From contig NZ_CP138921.1 in assembly GCF_047124445.1 (NCBI RefSeq), forward strand, positions 1,984,001 to 2,048,000: a DNA stretch of 64,000 nucleotides. The letters are read 5' to 3'. Position 1 is the first letter of the stretch, and each line of letters starts with the position of its first letter. Of this stretch, positions 17,371 to 25,426 are shown piece after piece. The translations under genes and the position numbers were made by a program. The DNA comes from Shimia sp047124445 (GTDB lineage Bacteria > Pseudomonadota > Alphaproteobacteria > Rhodobacterales > Rhodobacteraceae). The notes under the pieces are model-generated. The model worked only from the letters and a program-made list of their open reading frames with translations. It had not been told where the DNA came from and made no database searches.

Positions 17371-17697
17371 GTGAATATCCAAACCCCGCCAGCACCGCCC
17401 TCCGAGATGGAGAAAAACGCCGAAGCCGCAGCCGCTTACCTAAAAACGCTGGCACATTCGGGCCGTTTGATGATCCTGTGCCACCTGGGGTCTGGCGAAA
17501 AATCGGTGTCGGAACTGGAAGCCCTGCTCGACCTGCGTCAAGCCGCAGTGAGCCAGATGCTCGCCCGCCTGCGCGAAGAGGGGCTTGTCACCACGCGACG
17601 CGATGGGAAAACCATCTTTTACAGCCTGGCGGACGACAATACCTCACAGGTTATCTCTCTGTTGTATAACCTTTTTTGCGCGCCCGACGCGACCTGA
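17371..17697 (+). CDS. ArsR-family regulator with persulfide-sensor cysteines (SqrR/BigR-like)
   Basis: A roughly 108-residue winged-helix repressor. The recognition region is LRQAAVSQMLARLREEGLV and the wing is TTRRDGKTIFYSL. One Cys lies in RLMILCHL (alpha 2) and one in YNLFCAP (last helix), 66 residues apart, the same spacing as the two sensing cysteines of SqrR and BigR, which respond to persulfides. The start is uncertain: GTG at 17371, GTG at 17329 or ATG at 17407, none with a good SD. Only 3 bp separate it from the helicase gene, so the two are probably one transcript. Confidence 0.8.
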   Translation: MNIQTPPAPPSEMEKNAEAAAAYLKTLAHSGRLMILCHLGSGEKSVSELEALLDLRQAAVSQMLARLREEGLVTTRRDGKTIFYSLADDNTSQVISLLYNLFCAPDAT

Positions 17698-17700
17698 GCC

Positions 17701-20124
17701 TTGCCGGACACAACGGCGCTACCGCACAACATCGAAGCCTGGTTTGCCAAACGCAATTGGCAACCGCACCCGCACCAGCGCGACATGCTGGCCCGCGCCG
17801 AGGATCCCTGCACCTTGCTGATCGCCCCCACGGGCGGCGGCAAAACCCTCGCCGGGTTCTTACCGACTTTGGCCGATCTGGCCGCCTCTCCACATGAGGG
17901 CCTACACACCCTCTACGTCTCCCCTCTCAAAGCGCTGGCGGCCGACATCAAACGCAATTTGCGTGCCCCGGTAGAGGAAATTGGCCTCGACATCCGCATC
18001 GAGGACCGCACTGGCGACACGTCGCAAACCGTGAAGAAACGCCAGCGCGTTGACCCTCCGCATATCTTGTTAACGACCCCGGAAAGTCTGGCACTTCTAA
18101 CCTCTTACGAAGATGCGCCCCGCATCTTCAAAGGAATCAAACGCGTGGTGGTGGACGAAATCCACGCGCTAGCGGAAAGCAAACGCGGTGATCAACTCTT
18201 CCTCGCCCTCGCCCGCCTGCAATCCCTCTGTCCCGACCTCAAACGCGTCGGTCTCTCTGCCACCGTCGACCATCCCGAAGACATCGCTAGGCTGCTCGCC
18301 CGCAATCCCGATCCCTACGAAATCCTATATGCCGATCCCGGCCCCGCGCCCGACATTGCCATGCTGGAGACCGAAGAAGCTCCGCCTTGGCTTGGCGGCG
18401 GCGCGGCCTATGCCATCCCCGCCGTTTTGGAGCAGGTCAAAGCCCACAAGACCACACTGATCTTCCACAACACCCGGGCGCAGGCGGAGATTTTCTTTCA
18501 CAATCTGTGGCTTGCCAATGATGACGCTCTGCCCATCGGCATCCACCATGGCAGCCTTGATCGCGAACAACGTGAGAAGGTCGAAGCCGCTATGGTGCGT
18601 GGCGACCTGCGTGCCATTGTCTGCACTGGCAGCTTGGATCTCGGCATCGATTGGGGCGACGTCGACCTTGTGATTCAGGTGGGTGCCCCCAAAAACGTCA
18701 AACGTCTGGTGCAACGCATCGGCCGCGCCAATCACCGCTACAACGCCCCCTCCAAGGCACTGCTGGTGCCCGCCAACCGGTGGGAAGTGGTCGAATGCAT
18801 CAACGCCCTGCAAGCCGTGCAGGAAGGCGACCTAGACGGCGACCCACGGGGCCCTGGTCCCCGCGACGTGCTTTGCCAGCATATCCTGCTGCGCGCCGCC
18901 TCCGGCCCGTTTGACGCGGACGACCTCTATACCGAAATGACCAGCGCGGGCGCTTATATGGACCTGTCCCGCGACGCCTTTGACACCTGTCTGGAGTTCT
19001 GCGCCACCGGCGGCTACGCGCTTAAAGCCTATGACCGCTGGCAGCGCTTGCAACAGCGCCCCGACGGCCAATGGCAACTGCGCGACCCGCGTGCTGCCGC
19101 GCGCCTGCGCATGAACGCGGGCACCATTCAGGACAGCGACACCCTCAAGGTGCAGCTCAAACGCAACCGCGGTGGCAAACCTCTGGGTGAAGTCGAGGAA
19201 GCCTTTGCCGCAACGCTTTCCGCAGGCGACACCTTCCTGATCGGCGGTCAAATTGTACGCTACGAAGGTCTCCGCGACATGACAGTGCAGGTCTCACGTA
19301 ATGCCAGCCGAAAACCTCGCGTGGCCGTGTTTTCCGGCACCAAATTCTCCACCTCAACGCAGCTGTCCCAGCGCACATTACGTTATTTGCAAGCGGAGAG
19401 CTGGCCCGACTTGCCCGCGCACACGGCAGACTGGCTGCACCTCCAGCGCAGCATGTCCCGACTGCCGGAACCAGATCGATTGTTGGTGGAAACCTTTGAG
19501 CGCGACGGAAGACAAAACATGTGCGTCTACGGCTTTGCCGGGCGCAACGCGCAGCAAACCCTCGGCCTACTGCTGACCAAACGCATGGAAGACATGGACC
19601 TCGCCCCGATGGGGTTTGTGTCCTCAGACTATGCCACGCTCATCTGGGGGCTGGACGAAGTGACCGACCCGCGCCCGCTGTTTGACCTGAAGACATTGAA
19701 AGACGGCTTGGACGACTGGCTGGCGGGCAATGCGCTGATGAAGAAAACCTTCCGGGGCGCCGCCACCATTGCCGGCCTGATCGAGCGCAACACTCCAAGT
19801 GCGCGCAAGTCGGGGCGGCAGGCAACGTTCAGTTCAGACATTCTTTACGATACCCTGCTCAAATACGATCCAGATCACGTCTTGATGCAAATCACCCGCG
19901 AAGAGGCGTTGCGCGGTCTGGTGGATTTTTCCCGGATCGAGGCGTTGCTCAAAAGTGTCGAAGACCGGATAGACCACGTCGTCGCGCCGCATGTCACGCC
20001 ACTGGCCGCGCCGCTGTTGTTGGAAGTTGGCAAAGTGCCCGTGCAAAGCGGCAGCGCGGAGGAACGGCTGCTCGCGGAAGAGACCGAAGCGCTTATGAAC
20101 GACAGCGGGCTCGCAAAAGTTTAG
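17701..20124 (+). CDS. Ligase-associated DNA damage response DEXH-box helicase (Lhr-like)
   Basis: An 807-residue superfamily 2 DNA helicase. Motifs in order: Walker A APTGGGKT (about 41-48), DEIH in VVDEIHALAE, SATVDHPED, HHGSLDREQ, and motif VI QRIGRANHR. The Lhr core domain follows. Such helicases occur with PdeM, an ATP-dependent ligase and a beta-lactamase-fold exonuclease in a repair cluster; here only PdeM is beside it. The start is TTG three bases after the ArsR stop with no strong SD, so translation may depend on coupling. Confidence 0.93.
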   Translation: MPDTTALPHNIEAWFAKRNWQPHPHQRDMLARAEDPCTLLIAPTGGGKTLAGFLPTLADLAASPHEGLHTLYVSPLKALAADIKRNLRAPVEEIGLDIRIEDRTGDTSQTVKKRQRVDPPHILLTTPESLALLTSYEDAPRIFKGIKRVVVDEIHALAESKRGDQLFLALARLQSLCPDLKRVGLSATVDHPEDIARLLARNPDPYEILYADPGPAPDIAMLETEEAPPWLGGGAAYAIPAVLEQVKAHKTTLIFHNTRAQAEIFFHNLWLANDDALPIGIHHGSLDREQREKVEAAMVRGDLRAIVCTGSLDLGIDWGDVDLVIQVGAPKNVKRLVQRIGRANHRYNAPSKALLVPANRWEVVECINALQAVQEGDLDGDPRGPGPRDVLCQHILLRAASGPFDADDLYTEMTSAGAYMDLSRDAFDTCLEFCATGGYALKAYDRWQRLQQRPDGQWQLRDPRAAARLRMNAGTIQDSDTLKVQLKRNRGGKPLGEVEEAFAATLSAGDTFLIGGQIVRYEGLRDMTVQVSRNASRKPRVAVFSGTKFSTSTQLSQRTLRYLQAESWPDLPAHTADWLHLQRSMSRLPEPDRLLVETFERDGRQNMCVYGFAGRNAQQTLGLLLTKRMEDMDLAPMGFVSSDYATLIWGLDEVTDPRPLFDLKTLKDGLDDWLAGNALMKKTFRGAATIAGLIERNTPSARKSGRQATFSSDILYDTLLKYDPDHVLMQITREEALRGLVDFSRIEALLKSVEDRIDHVVAPHVTPLAAPLLLEVGKVPVQSGSAEERLLAEETEALMNDSGLAKV

Positions 20125-20237
20125 GTTGTGCATCCCAGCACGCACAAAGCTGCGCAAAAGCCGGAGAAATGTTCGAATTCTGCAAGGGGTGAAACTGCCC
20201 CCTTGATCCATTTGGGGACACACGATACGAACATACC

Positions 20238-20900
20238 ATGAACAGAGTTTCCTTTTCACTGGCTGGGACAACCCTCACCGCATTGGGCTCTGGCGCTCTC
20301 TGGTGGGAGGATCAGCGCATGTTGATCGTGTCCGACCTGCACCTCGGTAAAACCGAGCGCGTCCTACGTCGTGGCGGCCCAGCAATGCCGCCGTATGAGA
20401 CCCGTGACACATTGATAAGATTGGAAAATGACCTTCAGGCCAGCAACGCCGCCACAGTGATTTGCCTAGGCGACAGCTTTGACGATGTCGAAGCTGCCAA
20501 GACGCTGCCAGAGGCGGACCGCCTTTGGATTTCCCGCCTTCAGGCCGGACGCCGTTGGGTCTGGATCGAAGGCAACCATGACCCCGGCCCCATCGACCTT
20601 GGTGGCGCACATCTGGCCGAGCTGCCAGTGCCCCCATTGACTTTTCGCCATATCGCGCAGAACGGGAAAAGTGGCGAAGTCTCAGGCCACTATCACCCCA
20701 AAGTTCGCGTAAAAACCCGCCTGCGCAGCATCTCGCGCCCGGCCTTCCTGTTTGACAGCGACCGGGTCATTCTGCCCGCATATGGCACCTACACCGGCGG
20801 TTTACGCTCGGACGACACTGCCTTGGCTGCGCTGATGCGCCCCGAGGCCATGGCGATTATCACCGGCCAAACCCCTCGCCAACTGCCCATGCCGCGTTAA
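20238..20900 (+). CDS. pdeM: Ligase-associated DNA damage response endonuclease PdeM
   Basis: A 220-residue calcineurin-like metallophosphoesterase. The five family motifs are visible: SDLHLGK (about 32), GDSFDD (about 78), EGNHDP (about 110) and GHYHPK (about 150). PdeM proteins are found next to Lhr-like helicases and act in DNA damage response as nucleases or phosphodiesterases. It lies 113 bp after the helicase on the same strand, and the gap has no clear terminator. Confidence 0.9.
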   Translation: MNRVSFSLAGTTLTALGSGALWWEDQRMLIVSDLHLGKTERVLRRGGPAMPPYETRDTLIRLENDLQASNAATVICLGDSFDDVEAAKTLPEADRLWISRLQAGRRWVWIEGNHDPGPIDLGGAHLAELPVPPLTFRHIAQNGKSGEVSGHYHPKVRVKTRLRSISRPAFLFDSDRVILPAYGTYTGGLRSDDTALAALMRPEAMAIITGQTPRQLPMPR

Positions 20901-21009
20901 GCGCGCGTGCCAATTCTCTATGATTCTTGAAGAAATTCGCAACGTCACTGATTGACCATCACGCGCCGCCCCCTTCAGGATACAAGCATCCAAATAGGAG
21001 CAACGCAGC

Positions 21010-21432
21010 ATGTCACCAGAAATCGACGCCAAAATTCGCGCCAGCTTTGCCAAGCAATCTATGATGCAAACCATGGGCGCAACCGTCGCCGATGTGTCGG
21101 ACGGCAGCGTGACCTTGGCTGCCCCCGTTCTGGAGACCTGTCAACAGCAACACGGCTTCGGCCACGCCGCTTTGACCTTTGGTCTGGGCGACAGCGCCGC
21201 GGGCTATTCCGCTTTGTCTGTCATGCCCTTGGAAGCCGAAGTTCTCACCAGTGAAATGAAAATTCACCTGCTCGCCCCCGCTCAAGGCGAACGCCTAGAG
21301 GCCGTCGGCAAAGTCATCAAACCAGGCAAGCGGCTGGTGATCGTGCAGGCCGAAGTCTTTGCCATCGCAGGCACGAAACGCACGCAGATCGCGCTGATGA
21401 CTGGCACCATGGTCCCGATCTTGCCGAAGTAA
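21010..21432 (+). CDS. PaaI-type hotdog-fold thioesterase
   Basis: A 140-residue hotdog thioesterase. Seen are HGFGHAALTFGLGDSAAGYSA (near residues 44-64) with the central helix, and the strand EVLTSEMKIHLLAPA. It should hydrolyse acyl-CoA thioesters in the cytoplasm; substrate range is unknown. AGGAG lies 9 nt before the ATG. It ends 11 bp before the end of the convergent acetate operon. Confidence 0.88.
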   Translation: MSPEIDAKIRASFAKQSMMQTMGATVADVSDGSVTLAAPVLETCQQQHGFGHAALTFGLGDSAAGYSALSVMPLEAEVLTSEMKIHLLAPAQGERLEAVGKVIKPGKRLVIVQAEVFAIAGTKRTQIALMTGTMVPILPK

Positions 21433-21443
21433 GCTACGTCGCC

Positions 21444-22871
21444 TCAGTTCATGTCGTCCAGCAAGCGGCCATGCTTGCGGGTCTGTTCCAACACATCTCC
21501 AAGGGTGGTATGCCCCCGTGCGGCCAGCATCGGCAGCATGTGACAGAGTACCTCTGCTGTGGCCTGTGCATCACCCAACGCCGTGTGGCGCAGATGCTCT
21601 GGGATCACCACCCCCAAGCGCTCACAAAGCGCGTCCAAAGTGTGCTTCTCGGTGGTGCCAAACAACACCGCCGAGAGCAGCACCGTATCCAGAATAGGCT
21701 GCGGCCAGTCGATCTCCATCTCGTTCCCGTGCCGATGCATAAACGCCATATCGAACGGCGCATTGTGGGCCACGATCACGGCGTCCCGTGCAAAGTGGTG
21801 AAACTCTGCCACCACCGATTTTGGCGGCGGCGCAGAAGCCACCATAGCATCGGTGATGTGGTGCACTTTCGTGGAGGCTGGCGGAATGGGACGGCCCGGA
21901 TGAATGTAGCGATTCATCGCCTCCCCATGCACAATCTCGCCCCGCAAAACCCGCACTGCGCCCAGTTGCACCAGCTCGTCTTTGTGAGGCAGCAAACCAG
22001 TTGTTTCACAGTCAAACACCACAAATGGGATTTGATCGAGCCGCCGCGCCGCCAGATCGGAAATCGGCTGATCGCCTAGCAGTTCAAAATCAAACGTCAG
22101 CGGCCGCTCCGCGTCAGGTGCAATCTCCGCATGGGCATCATCAATCAGGATCATGTAGCTGTGCGTGCCGCGCAACGGCTTAAGCCGCGCATCAAAGGAC
22201 ACCCGCCCATCCGGACATGTCGCCTCAAACGCCACCTCCGCGCCGCCCTGCAACAGGCGCTCATGCGCATCCAGCACGCGCTCTTTGGAGAGGTAATCAA
22301 ATATCGACGCATTCAACCGCGGCGGCGCAATCTGCGCCAAGGTCCCCGCTGCCTGCCCGTCATAGAGCACAATCCGATGATCCGGACCAACCAACAGGAT
22401 TGCCACCGGGATCTCGGTCAACAGCGCCGTGAGTTGCTCTCGGTCAGAGGTCAGCGTCTCGGTCTCTTGGGCAACGGTCTGGGCAATATCGATGGTGGCA
22501 TTGCTCAACCGCGTCGACACCGCTTCGACGGCCGGCGCCAAATCGCCCAGGTAGCGCGCCGAATGAGTGTCCACTGTGGCATTCACACCGGAATGCGCCC
22601 GCGCGCGCAATGTGGTGGACAAGGCTTGAATGGGCTTGGCGACATTCTCGTCAAACAACAGCCAGATGCCCACGGCCAAGGCCAGAAAACCAAAGCCGCC
22701 AATGATCCCCGCAAGGATAAACCCGCTCGCCACCCCGTCCGTCAGCGCGCTCCGATAGCCCGCCCAAAGCGCGCCAAACATCACCGCCACGCCGCCTAAG
22801 GCCAACAGAGCGAAGAACAGCAAGATGCGCAACCGCAATGACAACCCCGCCAAAATCGCCCGCTGTCCCAT
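21444..22871 (-). CDS. Membrane-anchored DnaQ-type 3'-5' exonuclease with PAS-like domain
   Basis: A 475-residue protein with unusual architecture. Two transmembrane helices (about 14-34 and 48-70), a HAMP-like linker to about 110, a coiled region, a PAS-like domain (about 145-255), and a C-terminal DEDDh exonuclease: VFDCETTG at about 288, HHITDAMV, VAHNAPFDMAFM, and the final HTALGDAQAT. The exonuclease half resembles DNA polymerase III epsilon, but anchoring and sensor-like domains suggest signalling or nucleotide turnover instead. It overlaps the upstream gene by one base and is last in the acs operon. Confidence 0.88.
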   Translation of the reverse strand: MGQRAILAGLSLRLRILLFFALLALGGVAVMFGALWAGYRSALTDGVASGFILAGIIGGFGFLALAVGIWLLFDENVAKPIQALSTTLRARAHSGVNATVDTHSARYLGDLAPAVEAVSTRLSNATIDIAQTVAQETETLTSDREQLTALLTEIPVAILLVGPDHRIVLYDGQAAGTLAQIAPPRLNASIFDYLSKERVLDAHERLLQGGAEVAFEATCPDGRVSFDARLKPLRGTHSYMILIDDAHAEIAPDAERPLTFDFELLGDQPISDLAARRLDQIPFVVFDCETTGLLPHKDELVQLGAVRVLRGEIVHGEAMNRYIHPGRPIPPASTKVHHITDAMVASAPPPKSVVAEFHHFARDAVIVAHNAPFDMAFMHRHGNEMEIDWPQPILDTVLLSAVLFGTTEKHTLDALCERLGVVIPEHLRHTALGDAQATAEVLCHMLPMLAARGHTTLGDVLEQTRKHGRLLDDMN

Positions 22872-23392
22872 CAGGAAACCTCACACACAGCCGCTAGTAG
22901 CACGTCGTCTTCCGGCGCGGTAACCCACTGCGCGCCCTCAATGGAGCCGGCATCGTCAAAGCTGATCCCATCGGTCAGCGCGGCACGGCGCCCTGTCCCG
23001 CAATCTGCTGCCACATTCAGGCGGTTCAGCGGCGACCAGCGGCCATAGAAATACACCTGCGCCAAACGCAGATCAGGCTGCGCCGGATTGGTCTGAACCG
23101 AAGCCGTGTCCAACGCCACAAAGCGTTCGGTCAAAGGCACGACGTAGGTCCAGGGACGGTAAACCGCGTTGGTTTCCACGGTTTCCACGACCTCAAAGCC
23201 CTCTGGCAATGTGGCTGTTGTGCGGCTGTACCAGCTGTATTCAGAGCTAACAGTGGCGGCGATCATTGCGCCCCCGGCTGCCACCGGCGTCAGCCATTTC
23301 GGCAACCGCCCACCGGTCGCCATTCGGATGAGCGCCATCAACCCAGCGCCGCCCATGCCTGCAAAAATCACCGCGATCAGTTCCAGAAACAT
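22871..23392 (-). CDS. Membrane protein of unknown function in the acetate operon
   Basis: A 173-residue protein with two N-terminal hydrophobic segments (about 3-25 and 37-50) and a soluble domain of about 120 residues containing two cysteines, probably facing the periplasm. I do not recognise a family. GGGGAG precedes the ATG. It lies 22 bp after the DUF294 gene and overlaps the exonuclease gene, so it belongs to the same operon and perhaps the same complex. Confidence 0.7.
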   Translation of the reverse strand: MFLELIAVIFAGMGGAGLMALIRMATGGRLPKWLTPVAAGGAMIAATVSSEYSWYSRTTATLPEGFEVVETVETNAVYRPWTYVVPLTERFVALDTASVQTNPAQPDLRLAQVYFYGRWSPLNRLNVAADCGTGRRAALTDGISFDDAGSIEGAQWVTAPEDDVLLAAVCEVS

Positions 23393-23414
23393 CTCGCTCC
23401 CCCCTCGTCTTTCG

Positions 23415-25250
23415 TTAGCTCAATGCGTCGCGCCCATGGCCAATCGCAGATTGAAGCGATTTCACAACCACAAAGGCGTCACGCAGATGGCTGCGTTCAA
23501 AGTCCGACAAATCTGCCGGTGACAAATAGTTATCCGGCGCTTGTCCCGCATGGATCTGGCGCAGCTGATGGTCCAGCCGCATCTCCGCAATCAAATCATA
23601 CGCGTTCAGCAGGTCCGCCGCACCCGCGCTTGAAATCCCCGCCGATCCATCACTGGCCGCCCGCAACCGAGCGCGGGTGTTGGCCGGTGTCAACCGCCCC
23701 TGCAAGGCACACAACCGCCCCAAATCGACCACCGGCACAACCCCATTGTGCTTCATATCAATCTGGTTTTTGTGCTCGCCAGAGCGAATGGTCGCCAACC
23801 CGCGCAGCACGCCGAGCGGCGGATGGTGCTTGAGCGCATTCCCCACCATATGGGCGACAAAGATCGAGTTATGGGACGCGGCCGCCAAGGTCTCGTTCTG
23901 CAGCCGTGCAAAACAATCCAGCTTGCCTCCGATGGGCCGCAGATCAAACATCACGCTGGCCAGCATCTGCGCTTCGGGGTTGGGCGTTGTGATCCAGCCG
24001 ACAAAGTATTCCCGCCAGACCCGCAGCGGTTGCCGCCAGCGGTCCGCCGTCGCCATCATATCGCCAGGGCAATAGACATAGCCGCAGGTATTGAGCCCGT
24101 CGCAAACAAACTGCGCCAGCTGTGCAAAATAGCCCGTGCGCATCTCTTCCGTGGCCGCATCATCCAGGATCAAACAGTTGTCCTGATCGCTCACGCCGGT
24201 CTGTTCTTGCCGCCCCTGAGAGCCACAGGCCAGCCAAACATACGGCACAGGTGGCGCACCAAGTGTATCTTCTGCCAACGCCAATAGCCGCCGCGTGGCC
24301 GTATCCGCCACATCGGTGATCAAGCGCGTGACAATGTCATGCCGATGCCCCGCGCCAACCAATTGCGTCAACAGCTGAGGAATGCGGGCGGTGACTTTGG
24401 CCATTTCCTCGGCGCTGTCCGCCTTGGCAATTTCCCGTACCATCTCGGCGCTGGTGACCGCTTGAAAGCGTGTCAGATCGGTCTGGGTGACGATGCCAAC
24501 CAGCTGCTCCTTGTCGACAATTGGAATATGCCCAATGCCATGCTCCATCATCATATGCAGCACGTCCGAGCCAATCGCGGTGGAGGGCAGTGTCCTTGGC
24601 GCGCGGGTCATAATTTCTGCCAGAGCAGTTTCTGGTGTGCGATCCTCGGCCAAAACTTTCCCGACCAGATCGCCGGTAGTGATGATGCCCAAAAGCGCAT
24701 CGCCTTCGGTGATGCAAAGCGACGAAATGCCAGCGGCGTGCATCTTCTGTGCCGCAGCTCTGACGGTATCTTCCGGCGCCAGCGTGATCGGTGTCCGCGC
24801 CATGATGGTGGCCACCTCGGTGGAGGCCAGATCACTGGTGGGCGCCTTGCGGGTAACCGGGCCGGCCCGATCAAAGAACCGCTGCACCGCGCCTTCCGTG
24901 GTGCGCACTTTCTGGAAGGCACTCACAGGTAGCATCAACAAGGTGGTGTCGCTTTCGCATCGGGCGCTGGTCACCGCAACGCCATCGCGCAGCAGCCCCC
25001 TTTCGCCAAAGGAATTGCGCAATCCCAAATGGGACACCACCGCGCTATTTTCATCGGTCACCTCCACGGTGCCGCTATAAATCAGGTACAGGCCCTCAAG
25101 CTTTTGTCCAAGGCGATAAATCTGCGCATCGGTTTCTAGAATTTGAACTTCAAAAGACGCGCCCAGCTCCTGCAACGCCTCGTCAGACAGGCTGTCATAG
25201 GGATGAACGGAACGCAAAAAACGGGTTATTTGATCATGAGTTAGTGACAT
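23415..25250 (-). CDS. cNMP-binding/CBS/DUF294 putative nucleotidyltransferase
   Basis: A 611-residue regulatory protein in four parts: a cyclic-nucleotide-binding beta roll (about 10-130), two CBS domains (about 148-270), a DUF294 nucleotidyltransferase-like domain with the GSQGRQEQTGVSDQDNC motif (about 345-361), and a C-terminal DUF294 helical domain. The GS...DxD pattern is the one used by GlnD-type uridylyltransferases, so it may modify or sense a partner such as the symporter. It sits 176 bp downstream of the symporter gene, an arrangement common with VC_2705-type symporters. Confidence 0.9.
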   Translation of the reverse strand: MSLTHDQITRFLRSVHPYDSLSDEALQELGASFEVQILETDAQIYRLGQKLEGLYLIYSGTVEVTDENSAVVSHLGLRNSFGERGLLRDGVAVTSARCESDTTLLMLPVSAFQKVRTTEGAVQRFFDRAGPVTRKAPTSDLASTEVATIMARTPITLAPEDTVRAAAQKMHAAGISSLCITEGDALLGIITTGDLVGKVLAEDRTPETALAEIMTRAPRTLPSTAIGSDVLHMMMEHGIGHIPIVDKEQLVGIVTQTDLTRFQAVTSAEMVREIAKADSAEEMAKVTARIPQLLTQLVGAGHRHDIVTRLITDVADTATRRLLALAEDTLGAPPVPYVWLACGSQGRQEQTGVSDQDNCLILDDAATEEMRTGYFAQLAQFVCDGLNTCGYVYCPGDMMATADRWRQPLRVWREYFVGWITTPNPEAQMLASVMFDLRPIGGKLDCFARLQNETLAAASHNSIFVAHMVGNALKHHPPLGVLRGLATIRSGEHKNQIDMKHNGVVPVVDLGRLCALQGRLTPANTRARLRAASDGSAGISSAGAADLLNAYDLIAEMRLDHQLRQIHAGQAPDNYLSPADLSDFERSHLRDAFVVVKSLQSAIGHGRDALS

Positions 25251-25381
25251 GGGAGCACCTTGTCATGTGGGGGGCGTAAGCGGCAAGCGGACGCGCTGCC
25301 GCAGCACTCACTTCCAAGCCAACCGTCAGTCCTGGAAGGGAAAAGTTGCCCCCGACAGGATCGGAGGCAACGGCGTTAAAG

Positions 25382-25412
25382 TGACGGCGGATTGGGGGGC
25401 AACCCGCCGTCA
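25382..25412 (-). other. Intergenic hairpin between symporter and DUF294 genes
   Basis: A perfect 9-bp stem (TGACGGCGG and CCGCCGTCA, 13-nt loop) lies 15 bp after the symporter stop. It lacks a proper T-tract. It may protect the symporter mRNA or lower expression of the three downstream genes relative to the transporter. Confidence 0.45.
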
Positions 25413-25426
25413 GGGGACGCAAGGGC

